A stretch of 38,228 bases of DNA from Rhizobiaceae bacterium (GTDB lineage Bacteria; Pseudomonadota; Alphaproteobacteria; Rhizobiales; Rhizobiaceae): contig JABABQ010000011.1 in the NCBI GenBank assembly GCA_014238155.1, positions 1 through 38,228 on the forward strand, read 5' to 3'. Shown here in pieces: positions 1-8,851 of this stretch. The position numbers and the translations under genes were made by a program. Each line of letters begins with the position of its first letter. The stretch's first letter is position 1. The notes beneath the pieces were generated by a model. That model made no database searches and had not been told where the DNA came from. It was given only the letters and a program-made list of their open reading frames with translations.

Positions 1-90
1 CTTACCGATACTCTTGCCCGTATCGCCGATCACAAGATCACTCGTATCGACCAACTGCTCCCTTGGCGTTACGTTGCATCCGCAGCGTAA
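1..90 (+). pseudogene. IS66-family transposase, C-terminal end only
   Basis: The window opens inside an open frame that ends with TAA at 88-90. The last 29 residues include DHKITRIDQLLPW followed by a short basic/alanine tail, which is the usual C-terminal signature of IS66-family transposases (the IS66_C region, where IDELLPW is typical). The bases after the stop, up to about 137 (ending CGGACGGATAC), could be the right end of the element, but the other end lies outside the window, so the terminal repeat cannot be tested. It may be the intact end of a full element starting upstream; only the tail can be judged here. No other gene is convincing between 91 and 384. Confidence 0.7.
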
Positions 91-384
91 CAAAACTCAA
101 AGCTATGCCGCCAGAGCACCTTCATCGGACGGATACGTTTTAAGTTGGTGAGACCCCACTTTTTTTAAAACGGACAGACCAATCAGACGCTCTGGTTGTC
201 GTGTACTGAGATAGATTTTTCATTTCCGAATTGGTGTCGGTGGGCGTTTCAATTTTTAACTTCACAATTCGCATCATGCAACTCAGCTGAAGAGACATGC
301 GTTTGAAATCATTGGCAAAAAAATTGGTACTTGGTACAAAACGAAAACGTTCAAATGAGAGTTGACACCGGATGAAGACTTGAT

Positions 385-1671
385 TCAAGTGAGGCTTGCC
401 TGTTGGTTGCTCTCTTCTAATGAATGCAAGCACGCCCATATTCCGCATCCTGCGATTATCAACAGAGGCGAGATTGATTGAAGCAGAACACCACCACTGA
501 CTAACGACATTAGCAAAATGGTTGAGAAGATCAAAAAAGGTGGGGTGATCTGATCAGGAAATTTGTGTCGTCGTGCTCGAGCAATTTGATGCGCGTAGAA
601 CTTCACGACAAGGATTATCAATGCACCTCCGCCAATGACGCCAAAGGACATAAGAGCTTCCAGCGGAAAATTGTGTGCATGGGGGACGGTTGCCCCGGTA
701 GCCGGGTGCAGCTGCCCAACCCCATGGCCAAGCAACGGACGCTCTAGAATTGTATTGAGAGCTTTAGTCCAAATCCCGGTTCTGCCCGAAGTGACAACAT
801 CTATCGGTGTTCCAACTCCTTTGCTAAAAAGACGTTGGATAAATCCGAAATGCTCGGTTGGTACTGGAAGAGCAGCGGATACGAGAAGACCTGGAACCGC
901 CGTTGCGAAACTCCGAGTAAACAAACTCCGTCTGTGTTTCGCACTGAGAACTGCTAGAAATATTATCGCCCCAAAAAGGGCGATAATTTGCCCACGACTG
1001 CCGGTCCAAAACAATAGCGTCCATAAGATGAACAGCCCAACTGGTATCCACCAATTGCTGCCTAACGGGTACACTTTTCGAGGCCAAGGAAGTGTCAGTC
1101 CAGCGGCCAACGCGATGGCGAGCAATGCACCGAACCACCGCAAGTTTTGTACAGGGGCAAAACACGCGCTCCAATGATAATCAGGATTGGTTGGCAGTGC
1201 GAAGATGATGTAAAATAACACCGGCAGATACAGTAACATCGAACTGAATATTGAGCGCCAAATCGTAGTGAGTTGCATCCCCGCCAATCGGGCAAACAAA
1301 CTGGTACAGGCTACAATTCCGAACACAGCCATAAGTTGGATTAGGGCGGACGGGATCAGGAACACATAATTAGGTTCCGTGAACAAGCTTGTATAAATGA
1401 ACGTTAAACCCACAATGGCGATCAGAGCTATGTCTAATTTCGATAGAGTAACTTTTGCACGGGACGCTGTTTTTATTGATAATTGAGCGCAAATTAAGAG
1501 CGTAGCAACGATCATCATATGACCAATACTGCGGTATACGTAGAATTCACCTTTAAATCGGCAATCTCCGAAGGCGAATACCAGGGTAGCTCCTAACAAA
1601 GGCCAAAAAGCCAAAACACCGGCCAGGAAATACATGCTGATCTGTTTGGGGCCTTGGCTGGTGAGCTTCAT
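385..1671 (-). CDS. O-antigen ligase / polysaccharide polymerase family membrane protein
   Basis: This 428-residue protein is almost entirely hydrophobic, with about ten to twelve predicted membrane segments. A large loop before the last segments contains SGRTGIWTKAL, then LGHGVGQ and HAHNFPLEAL. That loop pattern (SGR...W, LGxGxG, HxHN) is the hallmark of the O-antigen ligase/Wzy_C family. Members attach polymerised glycan to lipid A-core, or polymerise surface polysaccharide repeats, at the outer face of the inner membrane. The ATG at 1671 follows AAGGTGA at a suitable distance. The gene stands alone between an IS66 tail and a dead IS5-like element, so it may be a leftover of a larger polysaccharide locus. 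Ligase and polymerase cannot be told apart from sequence alone. Confidence 0.85.
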   Translation of the reverse strand: MKLTSQGPKQISMYFLAGVLAFWPLLGATLVFAFGDCRFKGEFYVYRSIGHMMIVATLLICAQLSIKTASRAKVTLSKLDIALIAIVGLTFIYTSLFTEPNYVFLIPSALIQLMAVFGIVACTSLFARLAGMQLTTIWRSIFSSMLLYLPVLFYIIFALPTNPDYHWSACFAPVQNLRWFGALLAIALAAGLTLPWPRKVYPLGSNWWIPVGLFILWTLLFWTGSRGQIIALFGAIIFLAVLSAKHRRSLFTRSFATAVPGLLVSAALPVPTEHFGFIQRLFSKGVGTPIDVVTSGRTGIWTKALNTILERPLLGHGVGQLHPATGATVPHAHNFPLEALMSFGVIGGGALIILVVKFYAHQIARARRHKFPDQITPPFLIFSTILLMSLVSGGVLLQSISPLLIIAGCGIWACLHSLEESNQQASLT

Positions 1672-1870
1672 GGTTATTCACCTTCCTACTATGCATGCTT
1701 GTGCGTGAGGTGTTGCCCAAGGAATCTAGGTTATCCACCCGGCTACAAGGTTTTTACAGTTTGGTTTGTAAGTCGTCCATCAGCGTGTGTGAAATCGGTG
1801 CAAAGTCAGGGCTTAAATCACAGATATCGCGCAGGATCTGAAAACCGTTTGGTATTTGTCCCAACGGAAT

Positions 1871-2638
1871 TTAGGCAGCGTACCCATAAAACTGGCACCA
1901 TAATCTTACGGCGGCGAGTTTTATCATTGCCATGAAGCTCTGGGATTTTTTCTCGTATCGAGTTGCGATACGTCTAAACGATGCCTTCAACCTTCCAATA
2001 ATACGCTCGATGAGGTTACGCATTTTGTAGAGTTTAGCGTCGAACATCTTGGGTAGTTTCCGGTTTGATTTGGATGGAATGACCGCGATTGCACCCTGTT
2101 CCCAGATCACGTTTCTGAATCAGTCGGCATCATAAACCTTGTCCACCAGAATCGATTGCCCCGGCTGTAACTGATCCAATAATACGCTTCAAACAGGTGC
2201 ATCGTGGTCTTGTCGCGGTGTCAGGTAAAACCGGATCGGCAGGCCCGTTTCGTTGACCAGTGCATGGATCTTCGTGGTTAACCCTCCTCTTGAACCTCCC
2301 ATACACCGTCTAGCATCGTTTTTTGAGCGTTGCTCCAGCATGGTGGACCCGAATGTTGGTACCATCCACCATCACGACATCTGCATTGTGAGCATCTGCG
2401 ACGGCTTCCATCACCTGATGCCACACACTAGCCTTCGACCAACGGTTGAAGCGGTTATGACCGTCGTATAAGGACCGTACAGATCTGGCAGATCCCGCCA
2501 CGAGCAATCGAACTTCAACGCGTAGAAAATACCATTGATGACCCGGCGATCATCAACCCGTTTAACACCGCGGGAGTTGTTGGGAAGAACGTATTTGATG
2601 AACCCCCATTCAAGTTCCCTCGTATCTGATCGGGACAT
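1871..2638 (-). pseudogene. IS5/IS427-type transposase, multiply frameshifted
   Basis: Pieces of one transposase lie in different minus-strand frames. The N-terminal part begins MSRSD and contains the DUF4096-type stretch NGIFYALKFDCSWRDLP. Near 2458 one base appears lost after GPYTTV, so YNRFNRW continues in another frame. That frame carries the first catalytic Asp (MVDGTNIRVH) and stops at KKRC near 2310. A third frame continues with GGSRGGLTTKIHALV. A TGA near 2120 replaces the expected Trp in the DADWFRN motif. The C-terminal piece (1871-2110) has the NLIERIIGRLK-type motif with the last catalytic Glu. The stop codon is made from the last base pairs of the repeat plus the duplicated TA and next base (1871-1873). 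The coding strand is inactive; the family call is firm. Confidence 0.85.
1874..1890 (+). repeat. Left terminal inverted repeat of the IS5-like element
   Basis: GGCAGCGTACCCATAAA matches the complement of 2702-2718 exactly. The TA just outside completes a 19-bp match that includes the target duplication. Confidence 0.9.
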
Positions 2639-2701
2639 TGGCCTCATCCAGAAGGGCGGATTCAGGCAAATGAATCATAAACTATTGTTCAGATAAACAA
2701 A

Positions 2702-2718
2702 TTTATGGGTACGCTGCC
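2702..2718 (-). repeat. Right terminal inverted repeat of the IS5-like element
   Basis: TTTATGGGTACGCTGCC is the exact reverse complement of 1874-1890 and is followed by the TA duplication at 2719-2720. Confidence 0.9.
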
Positions 2719-3004
2719 TAGTTGGACATGAGTTTGCTGATAAATAGCGCCAAATACTGGATTTTCTCCTCCAACGGATTGGTAAAAGAGTGCCTCAATA
2801 ACCTCCTGAACGTGTCCAGATTGCCTCTTGGTCACTGAAAATCTGGAGCGAATGCTGCAGTAGATTTGCACTCAAACATTTCAAGATAACGAACGATATG
2901 ACACGTGGACTTCATAAACGGTTTCCTGTGCAGAAACTTGGGGATGTGGAAATATTTGCACCAAAGTGCTCCCCAAAATATCCAAGACCATCACCCTGGA
3001 TTAA

Positions 3005-3766
3005 TCAGTTGAGATTGGCCAACAGCAGCCAGCCTTCATACAGCAGGCGAATTGCCAGTAGAGTTAAAACAAACGATAGAATCCGGTGAAATTTGTTGTC
3101 ACTCGTTTTCAAAAGAAATTTTTTGCCGATGAGAGTGCCGATAAAGCCGCTCATCACCATGGCGACAATCAATCCCAGATAGGGAGCAAATGAAAATCCA
3201 AGCAGGGCGAATACAACGACTTTGATCGCATGTTGTGCAACCATGCAGGCCGAATGGGTGGCAACATGCTCCATACGCCCAAGCTTCAGTGTTTTAATCA
3301 TTGCTGATACAAAGGTTCCTGTCGCACCAAAGAACATGGTCAAAAAGCTGGATACCAGCCCTGTGCCGATTATTGCTAATTGGCCGGGTGCGCCAATTGC
3401 ACGACCCCAAACCGACCACAGAATAAAACAGGCCAGACCAATCTTCAAAATGCCGGGGGGCAGCTGAACAGCCGTCATGCCACCCAGAGCGGCGCCAATA
3501 ATGGTACCGAAGACGAACGGCACCATGATAGACCGCTCTATGTATGGCAGCATCAACGCTGTACGACCAAAGTTCGATCCGATCTGAACCGCGCCATGCA
3601 ACGGGATGATGACAGGGGCGGGCACAAGAATGGCCATAATCGACAAAAGGACAATGCCACCACCAATGCCCGCGGCAGCGGTTAGAAACGATGTCGCTGC
3701 ACTGACAAGTATAAGTGTGAGTGATGCGCCCAATGCAATATCTGGAGGCATCAATAACTCTAACAT
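3005..3766 (-). CDS. Sulfite exporter TauE/SafE family membrane protein
   Basis: The product is a 253-residue protein with about eight membrane segments arranged as two halves, the layout of the TauE/SafE family. The N-terminal glycine-rich helix (AAAGIGGGIVLLS) and the later GATGTFVSAMIK segment are typical. Family members export sulfite, sulfoacetate or other organic anions, or have unknown substrates, so the cargo here cannot be named. The start is uncertain: ATG at 3766 gives a natural hydrophobic N-terminus, while GTG at 3793 would add nine residues; neither has a strong ribosome-binding site. The gene lies about 130-160 bp downstream of the korB-like gene on the same strand and could be read from the same transcript, but nothing ties it functionally to that operon. 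Confidence 0.88.
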   Translation of the reverse strand: MLELLMPPDIALGASLTLILVSAATSFLTAAAGIGGGIVLLSIMAILVPAPVIIPLHGAVQIGSNFGRTALMLPYIERSIMVPFVFGTIIGAALGGMTAVQLPPGILKIGLACFILWSVWGRAIGAPGQLAIIGTGLVSSFLTMFFGATGTFVSAMIKTLKLGRMEHVATHSACMVAQHAIKVVVFALLGFSFAPYLGLIVAMVMSGFIGTLIGKKFLLKTSDNKFHRILSFVLTLLAIRLLYEGWLLLANLN

Positions 3767-3926
3767 GGCCGCTGAATACCCTGTGACATACACAAAGGTG
3801 TAAATACCGGATCACACTTCGACACGCAAACCTGCAGGCAGCTTCCGCTGCAGAAATGACGGCTCTCAAGACTGCGATTTAATCAGTATGTCTGGAAGTC
3901 AAGATTTGGACGCGTTCTACGGATGC

Positions 3927-4976
3927 TCAACGCAGGCCTTCATTGATGCTGTTTAAAACACGACTGCCGGGGCACAATTCATCTTTGCCCATCTCGTTTA
4001 GTGGTTTGGTTGCCAGTTTGAGATTCTGGTTTAAATTCTGCGAGTTGGGGTCCAGATACAACAGGCCAGTCAAAATTCTGCCTTCGTCTTTTGCATTTTG
4101 TACCGAAATCATCGCTGCGTTGCGATCGTCCGTTTGATAGTCACTGCTGGCCTTGTGCAGATGGATGACAGAGCCGTCGTGCAACGTCACGCCCTGACTG
4201 GTGCCAGCCTCGTAATGGGTGGAAATCTCTTCGCGCATGGGGACGAAATCCAGCGGCATGGAATCCAGATGTTCTCGTGTCTCGGTATAACTTTTGGAGG
4301 ACCCCAAATGATTGTTGAAAGTCACGCAAGGCGACACCACGTCGATGAACGCAAAGCCCTTATGCGCCATGGCCGCGCGGATCAGTGGTTCCAACTGTTC
4401 TTTGTCTCCAGAGAAACTACGCCCGACAAATCCTGCACCCTGCAACAATGCCAGACTTGCCAGATCAATGCCGTCGAACGGATTGGTACTGCCATATTTG
4501 CTGACCGAGCCCAGATCGGCGGTTGCGCTGTCCTGCCCCTTGGTCAATCCGTAGCACCCGTTATTGGCAACAATATATGCCATGTTTACGTTTCGCCGGA
4601 TCAGGTGAATGAACTGGCCCATGCCGATTGAAGCGGTATCTCCATCACCTGAAACACCGATATAGGTGAGCTCCCGGTTAGCGAGACTTGCGCCGGTGGC
4701 CACCGAAGGCATTCGGCCATGCACGGAATTGAAGCCATGGCTTTTGCCCAGAAAATAAGTTGGCATTTTCGACGAGCAGCCGATGCCGGATAGTTTGGCA
4801 ATCCGGTGTGGTGGGATTGAAGAAAGAAAACAGGCATTTTGGATGGCTGCGGAGATGCTGTCATGGCCGCAACCAGCGCAAAGTGTCGAAATCGCACCAT
4901 CATAGTCAGCAACAGTAAAGCCCAGTGCGTTTGTCGGCAGGTTTGGATGGCGAAATTTTGGTTTGATGTAAGACAT
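3927..4976 (-). CDS. korB: 2-oxoacid:acceptor oxidoreductase, beta (TPP-binding) subunit
   Basis: This is the thiamine-diphosphate subunit of a 2-oxoacid oxidoreductase, which decarboxylates a 2-oxoacid (probably 2-oxoglutarate) to the acyl-CoA and passes electrons to Fe-S centres. Visible are the cysteine pair CAGCGHD (33-36), a further Cys in GIGCSS, and the TPP/Mg motif that starts GDGDTAS (about 110) and ends in VANNGCYGLTKGQ (137-148). The length of 349 residues is normal for KorB. The start ATG overlaps the stop of the alpha subunit by one base (TGATG), so the two are translationally coupled. Third gene of a three-gene minus-strand operon. Choosing 2-oxoglutarate rather than another 2-oxoacid rests on family resemblance only. 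Confidence 0.92.
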   Translation of the reverse strand: MSYIKPKFRHPNLPTNALGFTVADYDGAISTLCAGCGHDSISAAIQNACFLSSIPPHRIAKLSGIGCSSKMPTYFLGKSHGFNSVHGRMPSVATGASLANRELTYIGVSGDGDTASIGMGQFIHLIRRNVNMAYIVANNGCYGLTKGQDSATADLGSVSKYGSTNPFDGIDLASLALLQGAGFVGRSFSGDKEQLEPLIRAAMAHKGFAFIDVVSPCVTFNNHLGSSKSYTETREHLDSMPLDFVPMREEISTHYEAGTSQGVTLHDGSVIHLHKASSDYQTDDRNAAMISVQNAKDEGRILTGLLYLDPNSQNLNQNLKLATKPLNEMGKDELCPGSRVLNSINEGLR

Positions 4977-6856
4977 CAGGCAGTCTCCGGGTGCAGCGAT
5001 ACTATGTCAGCGCTCTTTGTATTCAACGCTTCAAGGATCTGACGGACAATGGCGCGCGCCGTAATCGGGGTGCCGGAATAATTAAGCACCGAAGTCAACT
5101 TGACCGGCGCGATCTGACATTCGTTCATGATTAATTGCCGCATCTGTCCGTCACGATTCTGTTCGATGACAAAAACAAGGTCGTGGTCATCGATGAACTG
5201 ATCCAGGCTTTCATGGAAGGGAAAGGCGCGAATCCGCATTGTATCAATGGGATATCCCCTGTCCGCCAGAATTTCGACGGCTTCGTAGGCCGGTGAGGCA
5301 GACGTTCCGAAGAAAAGCGCGGCCAATTTCAGCTTGGTCTTGGGTCCTTTTACCTTAATCGGAGGATGGGTTTTGGGTGCGGGTACATAATCCTTGGCGG
5401 TTTCAAACTTACGCAACAATCGGTCTACATTCTGCACATAATCATCGCCGCTTTCAGAATAGACCGCCATTTCATTCTTCGACGAGCCCCGTGTGAAGTA
5501 GGCGCCTTTCTCGGGGTGGGTGCCAGGCAAGGTGCGATAGCAAATGCCGTCTCCATCCACGTCCAGATAGCGCCCCCACTTAGCCGCCTCATCCAGGCCA
5601 TCGGCATCCAGAACCTTGCCGCGATCCATCTTATAATCGTCATCCCATTCCAGCGGTGGTGACATCCAGTCGTTCATTCCCAGATCAAGATCCGACATCA
5701 TGATTACAGGGGTCTGCAATTGTTCAGCCAGGTCAAAAGCCTGTACGGTCATGTCAAAACATTCCCGCGGGGTCGCGGGAAACAGAAGCACCTGCTTGGT
5801 GTCGCCATGGCTGGCATAGGCGGCAGCAAGAATGTCTGATTGTTGCGAACGGGTCGGCATTCCGGTCGAGGGACCCGAGCGTTGTACGTCTATCAGTACC
5901 ACTGGCACCTCGGCGAAATAGGCGAGGCCGAGAAATTCGCTCATCAGCGACAAGCCCGGTCCTGAAGTCGCTGTGAAAGCTCGGGCTCCGTTCCAGCCAG
6001 CGCCAACCACCATACCCATTGCAGCGAGCTCGTCTTCAGCCTGTACAATGGCAAAGTTCTTTTTGCCGCTGCCGGGGTCGATCCGCATTCTTTCGGCATA
6101 TTTGGAAAAAGCATCAACCACTGACGTGGATGGCGTAATTGGATACCAAGCCGCAACGGTTGCGCCGCCATAGATTGCACCCAGGGCTGCGGCGGTATTG
6201 CCATTCATCAAGATGTGCTGGCTCTCCAAAATGTGTGGAGCGACATTGCCGCCGCTTTGAAGCTTGATCGGCAACGGACATCGGAACGTCTCAGTCGCGT
6301 ATTGATACCCCATCTCCAACGCATGCACGTTTGAGGAAATCAGTTTTTCCTTGCCCTTGAACTGGTCGCTCAACAAGTCCTTCAGAATCGGGAACTTAAT
6401 GTCCAGCAGGGCCGCCATTGCGCCGACATAAACGACGTTTTTGAGCAATTGCTGCAACCGCGGATTGTCGTATTCCCGCATGCACATTTCGGTAAGCGGC
6501 ACGCCGAAATAGGTGATATCATCACGCTTTAATTCCTGTGCCAAAGGCTTGGTGTTATCGTACAGAAAATACCCACCCGGGGCGACACTGGCGACGTCCT
6601 TTTCCATGCTTTGTGGATTGACACAGACCATCATATCCACACCACCGCGTCGTCCCAGATAGCCTTTCGAGCTGACCCGCACTTCGTACCAGGTGGGCAG
6701 GCCCTGAATATTTGATGGGAATATATTTCGCGGACTCACGGGAATGCCCATACGGAAGATCGCCTTTGCGAACAAGTGGTTGGCACTGGCTGATCCGGTA
6801 CCATTCACATTCGCGAATTTTACGACAAAATCGTTGATGCCCTTGATCTGCTTCAT
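4976..6856 (-). CDS. korA: 2-oxoacid:acceptor oxidoreductase, fused gamma-alpha subunit
   Basis: The protein has 626 residues. Residues about 1-190 form the gamma domain (GTGSASANHLFAKA, then the LGRRGGVDMMV region). Residues about 210-620 form the alpha/pyrimidine-binding domain, with YPITPSTSVVDAF, a QAEDELAAMGMVVGAG stretch (start of the E-A-G core) and TSGPGLSLMSEF, followed by the C-terminal transketolase-like domain. Gamma-alpha fusion is usual for bacterial KorA. Its ATG overlaps the stop of the upstream reductase gene by 4 bp (ATGA), and its own stop overlaps korB. With these neighbours it should form a cytosolic complex that feeds electrons from 2-oxoacid oxidation into the FAD/Fe-S subunit. 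Substrate identity is inferred, not shown. Confidence 0.92.
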   Translation of the reverse strand: MKQIKGINDFVVKFANVNGTGSASANHLFAKAIFRMGIPVSPRNIFPSNIQGLPTWYEVRVSSKGYLGRRGGVDMMVCVNPQSMEKDVASVAPGGYFLYDNTKPLAQELKRDDITYFGVPLTEMCMREYDNPRLQQLLKNVVYVGAMAALLDIKFPILKDLLSDQFKGKEKLISSNVHALEMGYQYATETFRCPLPIKLQSGGNVAPHILESQHILMNGNTAAALGAIYGGATVAAWYPITPSTSVVDAFSKYAERMRIDPGSGKKNFAIVQAEDELAAMGMVVGAGWNGARAFTATSGPGLSLMSEFLGLAYFAEVPVVLIDVQRSGPSTGMPTRSQQSDILAAAYASHGDTKQVLLFPATPRECFDMTVQAFDLAEQLQTPVIMMSDLDLGMNDWMSPPLEWDDDYKMDRGKVLDADGLDEAAKWGRYLDVDGDGICYRTLPGTHPEKGAYFTRGSSKNEMAVYSESGDDYVQNVDRLLRKFETAKDYVPAPKTHPPIKVKGPKTKLKLAALFFGTSASPAYEAVEILADRGYPIDTMRIRAFPFHESLDQFIDDHDLVFVIEQNRDGQMRQLIMNECQIAPVKLTSVLNYSGTPITARAIVRQILEALNTKSADIVSLHPETA

Positions 6857-8685
6857 TTGATTTCCACCAGATCAGGAGTTGCCTTGGTCACATTATATAG
6901 AAACATCTGCATGTCCCAGGCCGCTGTCGGGCAACGCTCAGCGCACAATCCACAGTGCAGGCAAACGTCTTCGTCCTTGACGAGTACCCGGCCGGTTTCG
7001 AGCTTGTCTGAAACATAAATGTCCTGTTCCTCGTTGTTTGCTGGTACCGCCAGTCGACCGCGCAAATCTTCCTCAGTTCCGTTTTCGATGAAGTTGATAC
7101 AACTGGTTGGACAGATATCGGCACAGGCATCGCACTCGATACAATTGCCCGGAGTGAATACGGTTTGCGCATCACAGTTGAGGCAGCGTTCGGCCTGAAT
7201 GAATGCGGTCTCAGCATCGAAGCCCAGCTCCACTTCGAGCGCCCGATCCTTGAGTGCGGCTTTCAATTCCACCAGTGGCACCGCCTCGCGCTTGTCATCA
7301 ACCGGAGCGCTGTCATAGCTCCATTCATGAATGCCCATTTTCTGGCTGATGAGATTGACGTAAGGCGCCGGGCGCTGGCTCAGGTCCTTGCCCTGGCAGT
7401 ACAGATCGACGGAAACTGCAGCCTTGTGGCCGTGGGCCACAGCCGTGATGATATTTTCCGGGCCAAAGGCTGCGTCACCACCAAAGAAGACCTTGGGCAA
7501 CGTAGATTGCAACGTCTCGGGGTCGAGAACAGGTAGACCCGAGCTGGAAAAATTGATGCTGGTGCTGGGTTCGATCCAGGGAAAGGCGTTTTCCTGACCG
7601 ATTGCTATGAGCACATCGTCGCAGGGAAAAAATGCCGGCTCGTCTCCGGTTGGAACCAGTTCGCGACGGCCATCTTCGTGATAGATGGCTTCAACGATAT
7701 CGAACATCATGCCGACAAGCTTACCCCCCTTCAAGACGAATTCCCTGGGGACATGGTTGTCGATGATCGGGATTCCTTCGTGAATAGCGTCTTCCTTTTC
7801 CCAAGGCGAGGCTTTCATGTCGGCATAGGGGCTGCGCACAATGACGTTGACTTCCTTGCCCCCAAGTCTGCGCGACGTCCGGCAACAATCCATTGCCGTA
7901 TTGCCGCCGCCCAGCACGATTACTTTTTTACCGATCTTGTCAGTGTGATTGAATGCAACATTGGCGAGCCAGTCTATTCCGATATGAATATTGGCATCGG
8001 CCTCTTCGCGCCCCGGTAAATTCGGCAGGTCCCGTCCGCGCGGGGCGCCGCTGCCGACGAAAATTGCGTCATAATCCTTGGTCAGGAAGTCTGCCATACT
8101 ATCAATATAGGTGTTGAAATGAGCTTCAATGCCCATGTCGAGAACGTATCCCACTTCTTCATCCAATACGCTTTCCGGCAATCGGAAAGATGGAATCTGA
8201 GACCGCATGAAACCGCCACCCTTGGATTCCGCGTCATATACATGCAGCTCATACCCCAGCGGAGCAAGGTCACGCGCCACAGTCAGTGAAGCCGGCCCAC
8301 CCCCAATGAGTGCGACTTTCTTACCGTTTGGGGGACCAGCTTTTGGCAGGCTGTCGGCAACATCTTCCTTAAAATCTGCTGCCACTCGCTTCAAACGACA
8401 AATCGCGACAGGTTCTTCTTCGACCCGGCCTCTACGGCAGGCAGGCTCACAAGGCCGGTCACAGGTGCGACCCAATACGCCGGGAAATACATTGCTTTCC
8501 CAGTTGACCAGATAGGCGTCGGTGTATTTTTGCTGTGCAATCATGCGGATATAGAGCGGCACCGGCGTGTGGGCCGGGCAGGCAAACTGGCAATCGACAA
8601 CTTTGTGAAAATACTCGGGATCAGCTGTATTGGTCGGTTCCAAGTCGGCATCCTTTGTTTCGTACAACAAAGTGTACGGCGGCAA
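6853..8685 (-). CDS. GltD-like FAD/NAD(P)-dependent oxidoreductase with 4Fe-4S clusters (KorC-like)
   Basis: The 610-residue protein has an N-terminal Fe-S domain of the GltD/dihydropyrimidine-dehydrogenase type (CQFACPAHTPV, then CDRPCEPAC at about 75). A FAD-binding Rossmann motif follows (VALIGGGPASL, about 128), then an NAD(P) Rossmann motif (VIVLGGGNTAMDCC, about 255). A C-terminal dicluster ferredoxin region has CIECDACADICP and CLHCGLCAERCP. This makes it a self-contained link between NAD(P)(H) and the ferredoxin-type centres. It is the first gene of the operon and overlaps korA by 4 bp, so it is very likely the third subunit that makes the complex NAD(P)-linked. The start is not certain: TTG at 8685 is in frame, but no clear ribosome-binding site precedes it. 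Confidence 0.88.
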   Translation of the reverse strand: MPPYTLLYETKDADLEPTNTADPEYFHKVVDCQFACPAHTPVPLYIRMIAQQKYTDAYLVNWESNVFPGVLGRTCDRPCEPACRRGRVEEEPVAICRLKRVAADFKEDVADSLPKAGPPNGKKVALIGGGPASLTVARDLAPLGYELHVYDAESKGGGFMRSQIPSFRLPESVLDEEVGYVLDMGIEAHFNTYIDSMADFLTKDYDAIFVGSGAPRGRDLPNLPGREEADANIHIGIDWLANVAFNHTDKIGKKVIVLGGGNTAMDCCRTSRRLGGKEVNVIVRSPYADMKASPWEKEDAIHEGIPIIDNHVPREFVLKGGKLVGMMFDIVEAIYHEDGRRELVPTGDEPAFFPCDDVLIAIGQENAFPWIEPSTSINFSSSGLPVLDPETLQSTLPKVFFGGDAAFGPENIITAVAHGHKAAVSVDLYCQGKDLSQRPAPYVNLISQKMGIHEWSYDSAPVDDKREAVPLVELKAALKDRALEVELGFDAETAFIQAERCLNCDAQTVFTPGNCIECDACADICPTSCINFIENGTEEDLRGRLAVPANNEEQDIYVSDKLETGRVLVKDEDVCLHCGLCAERCPTAAWDMQMFLYNVTKATPDLVEIK

Positions 8686-8831
8686 GGTAAAGAAAACACC
8701 CAGGAACTTCCTATGTAAAGGCCCCGCTTTCAGCTTGGATTGATTTAGCAGGTTTCACTCGACCTCATTGTCACAGCCAAATGAGGAAGGAACGAGCTAT
8801 TGATGGTCAAGAATCACCCCGCAACCACGTG

Positions 8832-8851
8832 GCAATGACCAGCGTCATTGC
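8832..8851 (-). terminator. Hairpin at the end of the acetyltransferase gene
   Basis: GCAATGAC, a four-base loop CAGC and GTCATTGC form an 8-bp stem that includes the stop codon of the acetyltransferase gene. A competing outer pairing (CCCGCAA with TTGCGGG) extends it. No clean T-run follows, so it may instead be an RNA-stability structure. Confidence 0.4.

Larger units (their letters stand above)
1874..2718. mobile_element. Degenerate IS5-family (IS427-like) insertion sequence, 845 bp
   Basis: The element is bounded by perfect 17-bp inverted repeats (GGCAGCGTACCCATAAA at 1874-1890 and its complement at 2702-2718). Both ends are flanked by the dinucleotide TA (1872-1873 and 2719-2720), which is read as the target-site duplication. 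Length, TA preference and the transposase inside all fit the IS427 group of IS5. The termini are perfect but the transposase is broken in several places, so this copy could move only with enzyme supplied by another copy. Excising it restores a short minus-strand open frame across the junction (about 2871 to 1810), which I do not recognise. Confidence 0.88.

Noticed and set aside
140-448. 102-residue minus-strand frame between the IS66 tail and the ligase gene
   Set aside because: It overlaps the end of the O-antigen-ligase gene, has no ribosome-binding site and no recognisable content.
635-1177. 180-residue plus-strand frame opposite the O-antigen ligase
   Set aside because: It is antisense to a membrane protein with clear family motifs.
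2689-2871. 60-residue minus-strand frame entering the IS5-like element
   Set aside because: It may be part of a short gene cut by the insertion (the frame is restored on excision), but it has no recognisable content, so it is mentioned only with the element.
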